A DNA stretch of 53,332 nucleotides from Thozetella sp. PMI_491. Taxonomy: Eukaryota; Ascomycota; Sordariomycetes; Chaetosphaeriales; Chaetosphaeriaceae. The stretch covers positions 751,649 to 804,980 of the forward strand of contig MU270040.1 of the NCBI GenBank assembly GCA_021432635.1, read 5' to 3'. The notes beneath the pieces were generated by a model, which saw only the letters and a list, made by a program, of their open reading frames with translations, was not told the origin of the DNA and did no database searches. Shown piece after piece: positions 32,528 to 44,238 of this stretch. Both the position numbers and the translations under genes were made by a program. How positions within the stretch are numbered: the stretch's first letter is position 1; each line of letters starts with the position of its first letter.

Positions 32528-35344
32528 ATGGATCGATTTCCTCGCTTTTTGGCCGTGCTGGCCGCCCTGGTCATTGGGCTTGTTCCCATTGTTGCTGCCG
32601 AAGCAGGAGATGGATTGACCGTCTTTTACAAAATTGTCAACCGGGCTAGCGGCCGACTGCTATCTGCCTATGGCGGTGGCACGTCGGAAGGTACAGACTG
32701 CATCATCTACGATGACGTAGGTGCCTCAGACCAGTTATGGATCATCGAGGACAGCGATTTGGGGTTCAAGAAACTCATAAACAAGCGGAGCGGCCGGGCG
32801 CTGTCTACGACGGATGGCGGGACTTCCAACGGTGTGATAGTCCACCTCTGGCACTATTTAAGCACCGCACCGGATCAGGACTGGTTCATCTCGCCAAGTA
32901 ATACCGCGGGCTACGTCAAGATAGCTAATAGGAAGCGTTTGACAGCGGTCCTTTCACTAGTTCAAGCCGGCACAACTAACAATGTCCGGGCGCAGACCTG
33001 GGACGATGTGAATGCGATTGACCAGTACTGGCAGATAGTGCCGGTGCAGACCTTCGATCCCAATACGCTATATCAGATCGTGAACAACAACAGTCGCACT
33101 GCTCTCTCTGTATACCAGGGTGGGACGCAGAATAACAACATCTGCGACGTCTTCGAGTTTATCAACCAGCCCGACCAATTCTGGAAAATTGTGGGCATCG
33201 GCGGCGGGTATTACCACGTCGTCAACTTCAAGAGCGGGAGGCTCCTGTCGTTGCTCCAGGGTGCTACCGGAAATGGCGTACGAGCCATGATTTACGACGA
33301 CGTCGGTGCAAGCGATCAGGCATGGTCGATTTACCCGGGTCCAGAAGGGCTGTACCGCTTCTCCAACCAGCGACGGACAAGCGGCCTCCTATCTATCGTC
33401 GGCGCGCAGACGGCACGCGAATCGCAGGCACAGATCTGGGACGACGTAGCGGCGTTTGACCAGAGCTGGTATATCATTCCGAGCGGCAACAGTATCGCCG
33501 TAAACGCACTCGACGTGAGCTCCGCCAATGTCCCGCGAACTATGACGGGCGTTGGCATGGAAAACGTCAACCACGAGATCTACGGCGGTATCTACAGCCA
33601 GCTGATCTACGGTGAAATGTTCAATGAGCCCGCGGTTGACACAGGGGTCAGCGGCATGTGGAGGGCTGTTCAAGACGCAAATGCCGCTGGTACCTTATCT
33701 CTCACGTCTGGTAGTGCGTTCCAGGGCGGTCAGAGCCAGCGGATCATGTACAGTTCCGGGAGCGGACGACTCGGAGTAGAGAACCGGGGACTGAACCGCT
33801 GGGGAATATCCTTCGTCCAGGGCCAGTCGTACGATGGCTATGCCTATATGCGGACGTCAGCAGCGGTGCAAGTCACCGTCTCTGCCGAGAGTGGTTCTGG
33901 AACTTCTTATGCGAGTCAGACCCTAGGTGTTAGCGGGAATGGCTGGACCAAGTACTCTTTCAGTCTCACGCCCAACCAAAGCGATACCCAAGGCCGCATA
34001 TCGATCACCATCACCTCGCCAGCAACCCTGGATATTGGATATGTGTTCTTTCAGCCCGGCTCTTGGGGTCGGTACAAGGACTTACCAGTACGCAAGGACA
34101 TCGGCGATGCAATGGCCGCCCGCGGCGTCAACGTGCTCCGGTATGGTGGCAGTTCAGTTCTCGTCGACGGGTACCGTTGGAAGAACATGATCGGGCCGCG
34201 TGAGTTCCGGCCCCCGTTTCGAGCAATCTGGCAGAATCGTATAGACTCTCAGGGATTTGGGATCTTCGACTTCCTCAACTACGCCGAGGCCCTTGGCGTC
34301 CCGGGGATCCCTACCTTCAATATTAACGAGTCGCCGCAAGACATGGCCGATCTCATCGACTATCTCACCGCCCCGACGAGCAACACGTGGGGCGCAAAGC
34401 GAGCTGCGGACGGACATCCCAACCCGTATCAAGTAGCGCAGATCGAGCTAGGCAACGAGGAGCGCGTAGACGAGGGTTACGCGACAAAATTTGTTGCGCT
34501 TGCCCAAGCAATATGGAGCAAGGCACCCAACATGATCCTCACGGTTGGAGACATGACGTACAGGGACATGATCGCGAACCCGGATCACATTACAGGTGCA
34601 GACTCCGGGCTTGATCATCTGGGTGCCTACAAAACTATATTGGACCTCGCGGCATCAATGAATGGCCCCCTGGCGATCGATCTTCACTTCTTCACTGACA
34701 CGCCCGAATTCGTCGCGCACTGCGTCGACGTCGTGGCCAACTTCGACGCGTGGATCCAGCGGTATAACCCGTCGGTAAACTACCACATCGGCATCTTCGA
34801 GCTCAACGCGAATGAGCACGACGTCGGGCGCGCCCTCGGAAATGCGGTCGCAATCGGCAAATTGAAGAGCATGGGCAACAGGATCTCGGTCGTTACCTCT
34901 GCTAACGCGCTGGAACCGGACCACCAAAATGACGACGGGTGGAGCCAGGGGCTCATCTTCTTCAACACATCGCGGGCCTGGATACAGCCCCCCGGATACG
35001 TGATGCAGATGATCTCGGAGGACTACCTGCCGACCGCTGTAGAAGCCACCACGAGCAATCCGGCTCTCCAGGTGGCTGCGTTCACAGATGGCTCGTCTCT
35101 CTCTCTTCATGTCGTGAACATGTTCGATGCAGCTCAGACCACGCCTGTCTCGCTGATGGGGTACTCGCCGAGCAGTGGGACGATGACAGTAACCATGATT
35201 CGTGGGTCAAGGGGTGACGTGAATGACGCGAGCAATCCGACCCGAATCACTCCTTCTAGCACGACCTCGAATGTCGGGTTTAGCGGTGGTTCGTTTACAT
35301 ACACGTTCCCAGGCAACTCGTTCACGATTCTTCGTCTAAAGTGA
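32528..35344 (+). CDS. Secreted beta-trefoil lectin / GH51-like alpha-L-arabinofuranosidase
   Basis: A single-exon ORF of 938 residues from the ATG at 32528. Residues 1-25 are a signal peptide ending VAA. Residues about 33-325 hold six ricin-B-type repeats, each ending in a DQxW-like motif (SDQLW, PDQDW, IDQYW, PDQFW, SDQAW, FDQSW), enough for two beta-trefoil lectin domains. From about 338 (GVGMENVNHEIYGGIYSQLIYGEMFNEP spans the start) the sequence follows GH51 arabinofuranosidases. A carbohydrate-binding-like insert lies near 375-510, and the barrel follows. Likely acid/base is Glu644 in LGNEE and likely nucleophile Glu758 in GIFELNAN. A C-terminal beta domain ends the protein. It should remove arabinose from plant cell-wall arabinan or arabinoxylan outside the cell. 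GH51 enzymes usually lack N-terminal lectin domains, so the fusion is notable. The GH family call is inferred from motifs. Confidence 0.87.
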   Translation: MDRFPRFLAVLAALVIGLVPIVAAEAGDGLTVFYKIVNRASGRLLSAYGGGTSEGTDCIIYDDVGASDQLWIIEDSDLGFKKLINKRSGRALSTTDGGTSNGVIVHLWHYLSTAPDQDWFISPSNTAGYVKIANRKRLTAVLSLVQAGTTNNVRAQTWDDVNAIDQYWQIVPVQTFDPNTLYQIVNNNSRTALSVYQGGTQNNNICDVFEFINQPDQFWKIVGIGGGYYHVVNFKSGRLLSLLQGATGNGVRAMIYDDVGASDQAWSIYPGPEGLYRFSNQRRTSGLLSIVGAQTARESQAQIWDDVAAFDQSWYIIPSGNSIAVNALDVSSANVPRTMTGVGMENVNHEIYGGIYSQLIYGEMFNEPAVDTGVSGMWRAVQDANAAGTLSLTSGSAFQGGQSQRIMYSSGSGRLGVENRGLNRWGISFVQGQSYDGYAYMRTSAAVQVTVSAESGSGTSYASQTLGVSGNGWTKYSFSLTPNQSDTQGRISITITSPATLDIGYVFFQPGSWGRYKDLPVRKDIGDAMAARGVNVLRYGGSSVLVDGYRWKNMIGPREFRPPFRAIWQNRIDSQGFGIFDFLNYAEALGVPGIPTFNINESPQDMADLIDYLTAPTSNTWGAKRAADGHPNPYQVAQIELGNEERVDEGYATKFVALAQAIWSKAPNMILTVGDMTYRDMIANPDHITGADSGLDHLGAYKTILDLAASMNGPLAIDLHFFTDTPEFVAHCVDVVANFDAWIQRYNPSVNYHIGIFELNANEHDVGRALGNAVAIGKLKSMGNRISVVTSANALEPDHQNDDGWSQGLIFFNTSRAWIQPPGYVMQMISEDYLPTAVEATTSNPALQVAAFTDGSSLSLHVVNMFDAAQTTPVSLMGYSPSSGTMTVTMIRGSRGDVNDASNPTRITPSSTTSNVGFSGGSFTYTFPGNSFTILRLK

Positions 35345-36454
35345 AGAGTTATGGTTGAGATTCATATCGTTGCCATAATTGTTCGAGAACAAGAGCTGGC
35401 CATAGGCAACTAGGGAGCATATGTCATTGAGCTGAAGCTCGGTTTTAGTAATGAAATGGTTGTACAGATGACTTCTCAAACTGAGTACCGATATGAAGTA
35501 GCAGCTCTCCTACATCCACGTAAGGGTCCATTGACATGTATGTGAATCCTTCTGTGCGGCCCTGCTCTGTCACGCCGGCCCCGCAACCATCCCTCAGTGC
35601 TGATGTGGGTTTGGCCTTTGTATTGTGTAATTGTGGGCACTCCTCCGAAGCCCTTTGGCTATTTATTAGCATTAATCCAAGAAGACTGCTTATTTCAATC
35701 ATCGAACATACCGTTTGGCACCTTGAGAGTTCGGCATTACAGGGTCTGCCGGCATGGGGTGTGTTTATATAGAGAACCCGAATGGTTATGGTGAAGGGAA
35801 CGGTAAGAGCCTGTCGATGTAGCCCCGGAAGCAAATAAAAGCGTGGAATCGAGTTGGGCGCCATAAATTCGTCATGGTCGTCTGCGCCCACGCTTTATAT
35901 CTTCATCTTTTCCCGGGCCGTGCATTTCTGCGGTCTCGTAACACATGCCCTAGCTCGCATGGTTGGTAGAAACATAGGACACAAGCCACTTTATCACACA
36001 TCCGCGGTGGCGCTGTTACACTGACATCCAATAGAACGATGTATCGAACTGCATGGGCGTCACGTTTACCCTTCGGGTAGATGTTGCTTGCTCCTGATGG
36101 ATTGTTACAAGGCTCCCGGGACCGCATTCCACCGTCTTGCCGACTTGCTTTCACTATGCAGAGAACTTCTGTATCGCATTCCACTGCCTTGCTCACAAGT
36201 GCGGTCTTCCGAGAAAGAAAAAGCGGGGAATTATCCGGGATCAATGTTTATTTGGGCCAGTAGGTGGTTCATGCGACCCCCCTTCCTTATCCCAACAGAC
36301 CTCTCCCGTTGGGCGTATCCGTGCATGTGCATCGGATGTCAGATGTGGCTTGCCCTGGCTTATATCAAGAAGAAAAGAAATCCTCATCTGAAGGGCTGCA
36401 ATACGGTGGCAAAGCTGACGGCGCAATGTTGACGCAGCCCTACGTCGATCCAGC
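35345..36454. other. Intergenic, no supported gene
   Basis: About 1.1 kb. A minus frame of 148 codons (35445-35891) and plus frames overlapping it have no recognisable features. The right end is the 3' side of the carboxylesterase gene. Confidence 0.4.
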
Positions 36455-38111
36455 CTATGAAATGATCTCGCTGAGAGGGACGGGTTCCCACCCACTCTCC
36501 CCGCGCCCAATGATTATTGCGCCTCCTTCGCTTACATCCTTCCAGCCCAATCTCCGAAGAGCCTCGGGGCCGTCTTCCGCAAACAGAACGTACAGCTCCT
36601 GCCAGGCTCTCGAAATCTTTTCCTCTAGCGGTGTTGAAGGAGACCGGAACCACGAGTGTGTGCCGAAGACAAGCGGTATGTCAGTGCTATGGTAAGCACG
36701 CAGCCAGGGACGAGGAGCAATGTTGGGGAATGTGGACTTGCCCTCTGGCGCGAAGTCTTTGTAGAGGAATTGAAAGGTTGGCGCATGTGCTGAACGAGCT
36801 CTGAGGGCGCAAGTGTTAATTTAACTCCACAAGCAGCTAGAAGAGTATAAGGATTATCTTACTGTGCCATTGTATTGGACGATTTGTGGAAGAAGTCCTT
36901 GGTGATGCGTTGCGCGATCTCGGGGTCGACGCCATCTGGGTTATAAGGAGCGACCGAGTTCCCTTCATCGTTCATAACGCCGATTATTGCTGGCTGTAAG
37001 CGGTTAGCTTGACTTTCTGCTCTCTCTGCGGCAAGAGAGTAGCGCACCAGTTTACTGAACTTGCCCTCGCGAGTCAGCTCCTCGTAGTTGTCGCGATCTG
37101 TGACGCCATCAACTATTGGTCGAAAACTCAAGAAAGGTTTCTCTCCAGTATAGAACTGGGTCTTGATCGCCTCTGACAGCTTCTCGAATGGTTGCTCCCT
37201 CATATACTCCAGCTCGGTCTGGCTATCACCGCCAGGAAACCCCAGCGCTCGGGCTACGAAGCTGAAGTGGGTATGACCCGGCTCAGGGGCTGGGATTGGG
37301 GGCAACGCCGTGCCGGAAGTCATGATCAAGTTGCGGACCAGGGGCTTCTCGGGATATTGGAAGGAATGGACATCTATGCTGCGCCCTCCGGCCGACTGGC
37401 CAAAATGCGTGAGTCGTGATGGATCGCCTCCAAAAGAGGCAATATGTTGGTATACCCACTCGAGACCGGCACGCTGGTCCAACAGGCCGAGGTTGCGTTC
37501 TTTCGGGTCCAAGCCAGCAGCGTTGGAGAATCCAAAAATGCTGACGCGGTAGCTGGGCAGTTCTATTTAGCAGCGCTTTCTCTCCAAATACCTGTATCAG
37601 GCAGCCCTTTCAAGTACGCCGAAACTTACTTGATAGTCACGACAAGATGCCTTTGGCTCGTCTCGACCCAGGACGTGGGATTCTGATACGGAACGGTCGA
37701 GCCGCCAACCAAGAAGGCTCCGCCGGTAATCCAAACAATGACGGGTAGCTTCGCGGTCTCCGGATTCTGCGCCGCTTGCGCCGGCGCCCATATACACAGA
37801 GAAAGACAGTCCTCTCCCATGGGGTCCTTGATTCCAAACTCGGGCACGTCCGAGTTATACACGCTAGGAGGACCGTCGATAAATTGCGGACAGGAAGGAC
37901 CGAACTCGGTGGCGTCAATCAGCCCATCAGACCGAGCCTTCGCCACCGGGGGTAGCCAACGGCGCGGGCCGACCGGCGCCTCGGCGAAGCGAATGCCAAG
38001 GAACTGCGCGACATTTGGGTAGTCTTTGTTGATAAACCCCTTGACCGGTCCGAAGGATGACTCGAGGTCCAGATACTCCACGCCGAGCCTGCTCTCGCTA
38101 ATGATAGACAT
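36455..38111 (-). CDS. Type-B carboxylesterase
   Basis: Three exons, complement(36455..36800, 36863..37552, 37630..38111), giving 505 residues. Intron 1 starts GTAAGT, has GCTAAATAG and ends CCCAG, restoring VTINYRVSIFGFSN, a classic carboxylesterase run. Intron 2 starts GTAAGA and ends CCTCAG. Features: EDCLSLCIWAP near 95, oxyanion-hole-like GGAF, the nucleophile in HFGQSAGG (GxSxG, Ser near 213), and a C-terminal HSTDIPLVFGTH that should hold the catalytic His. There is no signal peptide after the ATG at 38111, so it is probably intracellular, unlike secreted lipases of the family. It hydrolyses carboxylic esters; the substrate is unknown. It is divergent from a Zn2Cys6 gene, a common arrangement of an enzyme and its regulator. 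Family assignment is firm. Confidence 0.92.
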
Positions 38112-38550
38112 AGCGACTGACGTTACAAGGCTTCGGCTCAAGTTTTTGTAGGATGCTGAGGGCACAGAAGCATGAAGAGGGCGGGCGGGCTTGTGTCCCT
38201 TCCTGGTCAGCTCTCAAAAGCGATAGTTCACTATAGCTCCAATCGGACCCCAACTCCGTGCATCGGATCTCCACCTGGAACGAGGTGCCTCGCCTACATC
38301 CTATAGTGACAGGGATATCCAAACGGGAGTGGATCCCACGTATTGCGAAGCATCCATGGGTGAAGACTGTGTCCGGTTGGCCGCCAGGGCTATTAGCGCG
38401 GGATGGAGGCTGCCAAGGGCTTAGGCGTGCGTGTGCGGGGCCTGCACACCACCTCTTCACCTCACTAGAAGCCAACAAGGACGGCGAGGTGACCAAGGGC
38501 CGGACGTGCGGCGACGTAGAGATGTAAAACGCGAAACCGAGACGCATATC
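38112..38550. other. Divergent promoter, carboxylesterase / Zn2Cys6 gene
   Basis: About 440 bases between the two divergent genes. It is GC-rich with open frames on both strands but no domain. The start codon of the plus-strand regulator could not be located here. Confidence 0.4.
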
Positions 38551-40830
38551 GTGAGTACCGACCCTCCCAGTACGGCCGAGACTCTCGCTCACCGGCTCCC
38601 AAGATGTAAGCGATGCCAACAACGCAAGGTAACCACCCCTGCCGGTTCTCCGGCGCGGCCCTCCCCAGCAAATCTGAGCGCGTCTAGCTGAGCGCGACTC
38701 CTCCAGATCCGCTGCTCTCGCACTTTCCCGTGCATCAGCTGCTCGAGCGCCAAGGCCAACTGCGAGTTCCGCGATGGCGATTACAAGCGGCCGCCTGTAT
38801 CACGGGAGTACGCCGAGAGCCTCGAGAAGCACGTGGCCACCCTCGAGGCCCTAATCGTCCGCGCCAAAGCGGCGCCCAACGACGAACGCAACGCCATCCT
38901 GGACGAGTTCTCCTTAGCAGATCACCAACCACCGCCAGCCGCACGTGCTTCGAGGAACGAGGCATCACTCAGCGAGTCCATGGCTAAGGCCTCGCTGCAA
39001 GAAACCACCGAAGGTGAGGGCTAACACCCTGTCCACGGAATGTAAATTCGGACTGACGCCATGGCCTGAGGCCCTAGGTTCCATGATATATCATGGCCCG
39101 ACGAGCATCTTCCACGACGAAGAGCTGAGCGAAGAGGCACCACCGTCGGCTCTGCCAAATGAAGAACCTGGCATCCAAGAGGCCGACAGCGACTTGCATC
39201 GTCCGCTGGTCCGTCTCTGCATCGGTCTGTTCTTCTTTTGGCAATACCCCACATTTATGTTCATCGACCGCGAGGCTTTTGTCCAGGAGTTTGAGCGGAA
39301 TCCCTCCCACGGGGAGTTCTGCTCCCGGCCTCTGGTGTATGCGGCGTGTGCCATTGGCGCACTCATGTCCTCGGATGCAAACATCCGGGCCGCCTCTCGG
39401 GAGTTTGCCGAGTCCGCACAGTCTATAATCACGTCAACAGGGCTGGATCGCCCCAGAATCACGTCAGTTCAGGCACTTCTGTGCTGCGGTTACTATGAGG
39501 TTGGGCAAGGAAATCTGTCTAAGGGTTGGATGTTCTCGGGTATGTCGTGGCAATAGAGTCACCCATGACGTACGAGTGCTAATATTCGAACTCTAGGGAT
39601 GGCATTCCGCATGGGCCAAGACGCCGGCTTCCAGCGTGATCCCGCGCACTGGGATACGAGGAGAAAAACGGCAATGCCATACGCAAACTTTGACTTCAAC
39701 GATGAGTTCCGGCGACGAGTGTATTGGGGATGCTTCTTGTCCGACAAGTTCGTCACCCGGCGCGGCCAATGGCGTGAGCCAATCTCACTAATATGAACGT
39801 AGAATCTTTAGTCTCTTCCTCGGGCGACCAACCTTCATGCGCGAGAGTGATGGTGATGTCGACATCAGCGAACCACTACCGTACGAATCACTCCCAGCAT
39901 CATATCTTGTGCTCCGCTTACACAGTGCGCAGACTTGATCCCCCGGTATGGGAGAACTGGCTCTTCTCCCACGGCCTCGACTTTCTCAAGACAATGAGGC
40001 CTGCTGGACCAAAACTCACGCTACTCTTCAATCGTCAGGTTGAGTTGGGGCGCATTATCCACGCGATGCTGTCGGACACATTTGCGCCGAAGCCGAAGCA
40101 GCAGGACCGCAAGCCGCGGGATTGGACCGAGATCTCACTCAACGGACTCAACTCCAGGCTGGTGGCTTGGCATGAAGCGCTTCCAGCGGATATGCGGTGG
40201 AAAAAGTGGTTCACGATCAGGACATCTTACAGCCGAACGTATCAGTGCTCCAGTAAGCATAGTTGTCGCTCTGACCAAGGCCGTCGTGCCCTGCGCAAAG
40301 TGAATGCTAAGCCGCCCGATAGCACGCTTTATCACACCACACGCATCTGCCTGAACCTGCCATTCATCCCCACCTCTAACGCCTCCTCGCGCTCCACCTC
40401 TGCCTCCCCATCAAGCAACCCAGGTAAGCCAGAGCCTTTGCCTTACCTCTCGGATGCCATCAAAATATGTGCCTCCTCGGCCGAGGCGCTGGTTGAGATC
40501 CTCGAGCGCTTCAAGAGCCAGCACAAGCTCGGCAACGCTCCCATCATGTTCGTCCACGGCGCGATCGTCGCGTTCAAGGCCACTATCGCGACCTTTCAGC
40601 ACAAACAAGAAACACTACTGTTCTTCGAGAACTCTCGAATCATCGCTTTAGATGCAGCTCTTAGCGATATGTCCCCATCATGGGGCCTAGCGAAGCAAGC
40701 GAGGGAAAAGTTCCGGAAGATGCTAGGCAAGGATGACGAGGCAAAGCAGGCATCGGAGCCCAGTGCTCGGGATGGGGAGGCAGATGGATCCGAGACTATA
40801 GGGCATACCACGACAACCTGGGGTGGATGA
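38551..40830 (+). pseudogene. Zn2Cys6 transcription factor with apparent frameshift and no clear start
   Basis: Exons read as 38551..38628, 38707..39013, 39078..39539, 39597..39747, 39803..39880, 39933..about 40252 and 40323..40830. Splices give a complete zinc cluster (CKRC, QQRKIR, C, SRTFP, CISC, SSAKANC) and the middle-homology block WGCFLSDKIFSLFLGRP, then EPLPLDPPVWENWLF. Within exon 6 the frame changes at a run of five A (40201-40205): up to LPADMRW one frame is coding, afterwards DILQPNVSVL in another, then the intron 40253-40322 (GTAAGC, GATAG) returns to LYHTTRICLNLPF. One more A would restore continuity, so a base is missing, either by mutation or by assembly error. No ATG is found before the zinc cluster; GTG at 38551 sits where a start would be expected. 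It resembles PF04082-type regulators and would have controlled the divergent carboxylesterase. Confidence 0.65.
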
Positions 40831-41435
40831 GACATGCAAGTAGGCTTGACGTTAGGTCAGATTAACTTTGCTAGTCGGGGAACACCCTTGTGGGACCCTA
40901 CATTTGGCACCGACAGCACCACGGGATACTGGGACAATGTTACGGATGACTTTTGGGCGGACGCGGACTCAATGGCTAACGGTAACTAATGTATTTGGTC
41001 TTGGGGACTTCATATGAGAGCTGGTAAGAGTGCTATGGCAAGATACCCAAACATTCAACAACTCCTCCTTTTGGAGTAGAGCATTTCATAGGGACTTCAA
41101 CGCTTCGCAAGCATGGGAAACCTTCATTAGCTTGCATATATTAACTAAAGCCCCCTAATATCGACTTATGCAAATGTTGGTAACTTGGCAGATTGACGTC
41201 CGGGATAAGGGGATGCTCACGTGATTGGCGATGCTATCGTAAGACACAGTCATCTTTTAGACGCGTTAATGTTGCCCGAACTTCTGCCCAAGTCCTGTGT
41301 CTTCGTCAAGCTCTACAAGAAGTAGTGAAAACTCTCTATCCCGAATGCCCTTTCCTAGTATCTATCCTCCCTCTGATAGACTCGAGCGCCATCGTAGTTT
41401 GCGCGAGATTTGTCCCCGCTCGCCCCAGCTTTAGC
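40831..41435. other. Intergenic, no supported gene
   Basis: About 600 bases with AT-rich patches. The plus frame that starts at 41193 runs into the next gene, but its upstream part has no recognisable features; the ATG at 41436 is preferred as the start. Confidence 0.45.
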
Positions 41436-42686
41436 ATGTCTGTCAACCTTCAGGCCGGGTCCTCATTTATCAACAAACTACCGCGCGAGATCCGCGAAGT
41501 TATCTACCTCGAGATATGGCGTTCTTGTGGTATACGCCAGCATATCCAATGGCATGGCAAGACTCTAGATGAGAAACACATCTGCCGTTGGCCGTGCTCG
41601 ACTGAGTTCAGTGTTCATGACCAGTTGCAGCAAGATGTCGAAGAGCTGAGAAAGGAACTTAAGGTTCCACTAGGAAACGATATATGCGATCCTTCACATC
41701 CTAACACAACTCTCTACTGCAGACGCTTACAGTCTCCGTGGATGAACCATTGGCTGTGCGGTGAACACGCTGAGAGGGATCACGGTGTCAAGGCCATCAT
41801 CGGTCTTACTACGGCGCAAATTGACTGTGGAAAGAACCGCCAGAAGAGGCAGCGGCAGTTCAGTGTTTATATGGCCATGCTTCTTTCGTGCAAAGTCATG
41901 TAAGTAGACAAGCATATATACCGGACTACAGATTTCTTATGAGTCGTTGACACCCAATCGAATTAGCTCGGCAGAATGCCTGCAATCCATCTACCAGTCG
42001 ACTACGTTCGTATTTACCGACCTGTTCTCCGTGCAGGTATTCTTCGGATTTTGTGCGCTCCACTCAGATATGGAGCGCTTGCCGAAAATTGGCCCTCCGC
42101 CGCCGGCCTTCTTCAAGTATGCCCGGAGCTGGGAACTATCACTCAGCGCAGACTTTCCGACTCTCCTGGCATGTGCCAATACCAGTCTTCCCGGCATCGA
42201 TCGACACCACGAGGTCTACGATTTCCACTGGCTTCGATTTAATCAGTTTCAGAGCCTCCAGAGCATCAAGATCTGGATCGCTGCGCGGTCCTTCTCGTGC
42301 CGCATTGACTCTGACAACAGCTTCCTTGGTATCAAGCAGTTCGATGCGGATGGTCTAAAGAAATTGCTAGCTTGTTTCGAAAACGTCAGGTCTTTTGTTC
42401 TGAGCACGCCATTAGCATCGAGTGTCGGCCCTGACGAGGGTTATGTCGACAAGATGGCACTGCCGGGTATTTGGCTGTACAAAAGGGGCACGGGAGATAG
42501 GTTTCATCCATTTCTCACTTTCATAGATCCCGGAGGCACATTCGATCGGCGAATTTACACCACAGCTGCAAGGTACCGCCGCTAGCCGGACCCCTATGCT
42601 CACTTGCCCTGGCCTAACAACTGCAATATAGGGAGGTTCACCTGGCACGCAATTGGGGCTATCATGATCTAATGAAAGAGGTGTAA
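41436..42686 (+). CDS. DUF7730-like fungal protein
   Basis: Three exons, 41436..41899, 41967..42572 and 42632..42686, giving 374 residues. Intron 1 starts GTAAGT and ends ATTAG; intron 2 starts GTACCG, has GGCCTAACAAC and ends TATAG; all phases agree. The N-terminus (SFINKLPREIREVIYLEIW near residue 10) is the F-box-like opening of fungal DUF7730-type proteins. Conserved-looking pieces follow: ISAECLQSIYQSTTFVFTD near 155, a long Arg/Trp-containing segment about 240-265, and a short third exon ending NWGYHDLMKEV. These proteins are common, often lineage-specific and of unknown function; the LPxEIR opening is sometimes F-box-related. No signal peptide or membrane span is visible. It lies between the broken Zn2Cys6 gene and the SDR gene with no evident partnership. 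Confidence 0.85.
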
Positions 42687-43140
42687 CGATCATTATTTTG
42701 GTGAATGCAAGGCGTAGCGTCGACATGCCGATTATCCACTGCTAAGAACACGGAGCAAGTAGTATAAGTTCAACGGTGGTGCATCGGCCTAGTGTGTCAC
42801 CATGTCCGATTCCGTCTCCACCCGACACAGAAAGTTGCGCCGAGCCTTCGGAGGAGTGACAGCAGCGCCGAATCTGTGTCAGTCCTTCCGACAAATCCCA
42901 CACACAACATGAAGTTAGTCGGGTCATCGGAGGATAGACTACTCCGCGTTGTTCGTGGGATATTCCTGTCCAGCGTTCCACTTTGCTCCATGGTCCGCGG
43001 GCAACGCGCGCGAAGGTGGACTATTTAAGAGAAGCGACGGGAAGACTTTTAGCACGTCCGAATATTAGATACTCTTTTTGATCAACATTAATCTTCGCTC
43101 AACCAAGAATTTGGAGGCAATTTATATGCAAGATTAAACC
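42687..43140. other. Intergenic / promoter of the SDR gene
   Basis: About 450 bases. No gene is supported. The region before 43141 presumably carries the promoter and leader; the start context is TTAAACCATGG, favourable for initiation. Confidence 0.45.
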
Positions 43141-44128
43141 ATGGCGTTCTCAGAACATCTCACCCCTTATCCCTCGCTCAGCCAGGCTATCGAAAACATC
43201 CATCTCCAGGACCGGTCCGTGCTCATCACTGGCGGAGGGTATGGCATAGGATCCGACATTGCGAGGTGCTTCGCCGAGCGCCACGTGTCGGGCATCATTC
43301 TTGTCGGCCGCACGGCAGCGAGACTCGAGGCGACAGCATCTGCTCTCTCGACATTGTTTCCACACATCAAAATCGGCTTTCGCGTAGCCGATATCTCCTC
43401 TAAATCAGATGTGCAGCGCCTTTTTGACTCACTTGCCGAAGAGCCTCCGAATATCTTGATCAACAATGCCGGGTACATGTCCCAGCCTGACTCCTTCGTG
43501 GATGCAGACTTGGATGACTGGTGGAAGGGGTTCACTATCAATGTTCTCGGCACAGCTTTGGTGACGCAGGGTTTCCTCCGCCATCGGAACGCCCGCAATG
43601 CCGATCTAAAAAAAATATCTAACCAGACGGCCATAGTGGTGACGCTGAACAGTCCCGGGGCCTACTCCATCCATATACCCCAGCTGTCTTCGTATAGCGC
43701 AAGCAAGGCTGCGTTGATGCGCTGGAATGAGCTAGTGGCTGATGACGTACCTGAATCCGAGGTTCGCCTGGTGTCTGTTCACCCGGGCGCGATAAATAGT
43801 AAGTTCTCCAGCCGATCCCTACCTTGTGCAGCAATGCCGTGCACGAATGGCTATGCTCTGGAGCCTTGCGAGTACGTGCTAGCTGAAGTCGACATTCAAC
43901 TGACATTAGAGATCGACAGCCGAGATGATGGTCAAGTCTGGGGTACGGGACGATTTCCCTGTCACTGAAAGCGAGCTAGCGGCGAACTTCATCGTCTGGG
44001 TGACAAGTAAGGAAGCTGAATTTCTGGCTGGGCGGTTTGTGTGGGCTAACTGGGATATCGACGAGCTGCTGAAAATGAAGGGCGAGATTATTGCAAAGGA
44101 CCTGCTGAGGTCGAGCTTATCAGTATGA
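43141..44128 (+). CDS. Classical short-chain dehydrogenase/reductase
   Basis: Two exons, 43141..43798 and 43920..44128, giving 288 residues. The 121-base intron starts GTAAGT and ends GACAG; joining gives HPGAINTEMMVKSGV, the usual run after the catalytic region. Visible motifs: cofactor loop TGGGYGIG (residues 30-37), an acidic ADI near 86 consistent with NAD(P) binding, INNAG near 117, and catalytic Tyr185 and Lys189 in YSASK, with the Ser/Asn partners upstream. Length and layout are those of classical SDRs (250-300 residues). It would oxidise or reduce an alcohol/ketone; the substrate is not predictable. No signal peptide. The downstream minus-strand bZIP gene ends only ~110 bases away, tail to tail. 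Confidence 0.92.
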
Positions 44129-44238
44129 TCCATTAATCCATCATATCATAGTCACCTATTGGGCAGCTGCCTACTTTAAAGATCTGAGAACTTTGCGTTT
44201 ACGGAAATATACATCCCCATAAAAAGTCCAGTTTAGGA

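Noticed and set aside
35445..35891. 148-codon minus-strand frame between the GH51 and carboxylesterase genes
   Set aside because: No recognisable motif, start context or splice signal; plus frames of similar length overlap it.
39881..39932. Apparent second frameshift in the broken Zn2Cys6 gene
   Set aside because: A 52-base intron (GTACGA to GCAG) joins EPLP to LDPPVWENW in phase, so only the A-run break remains.
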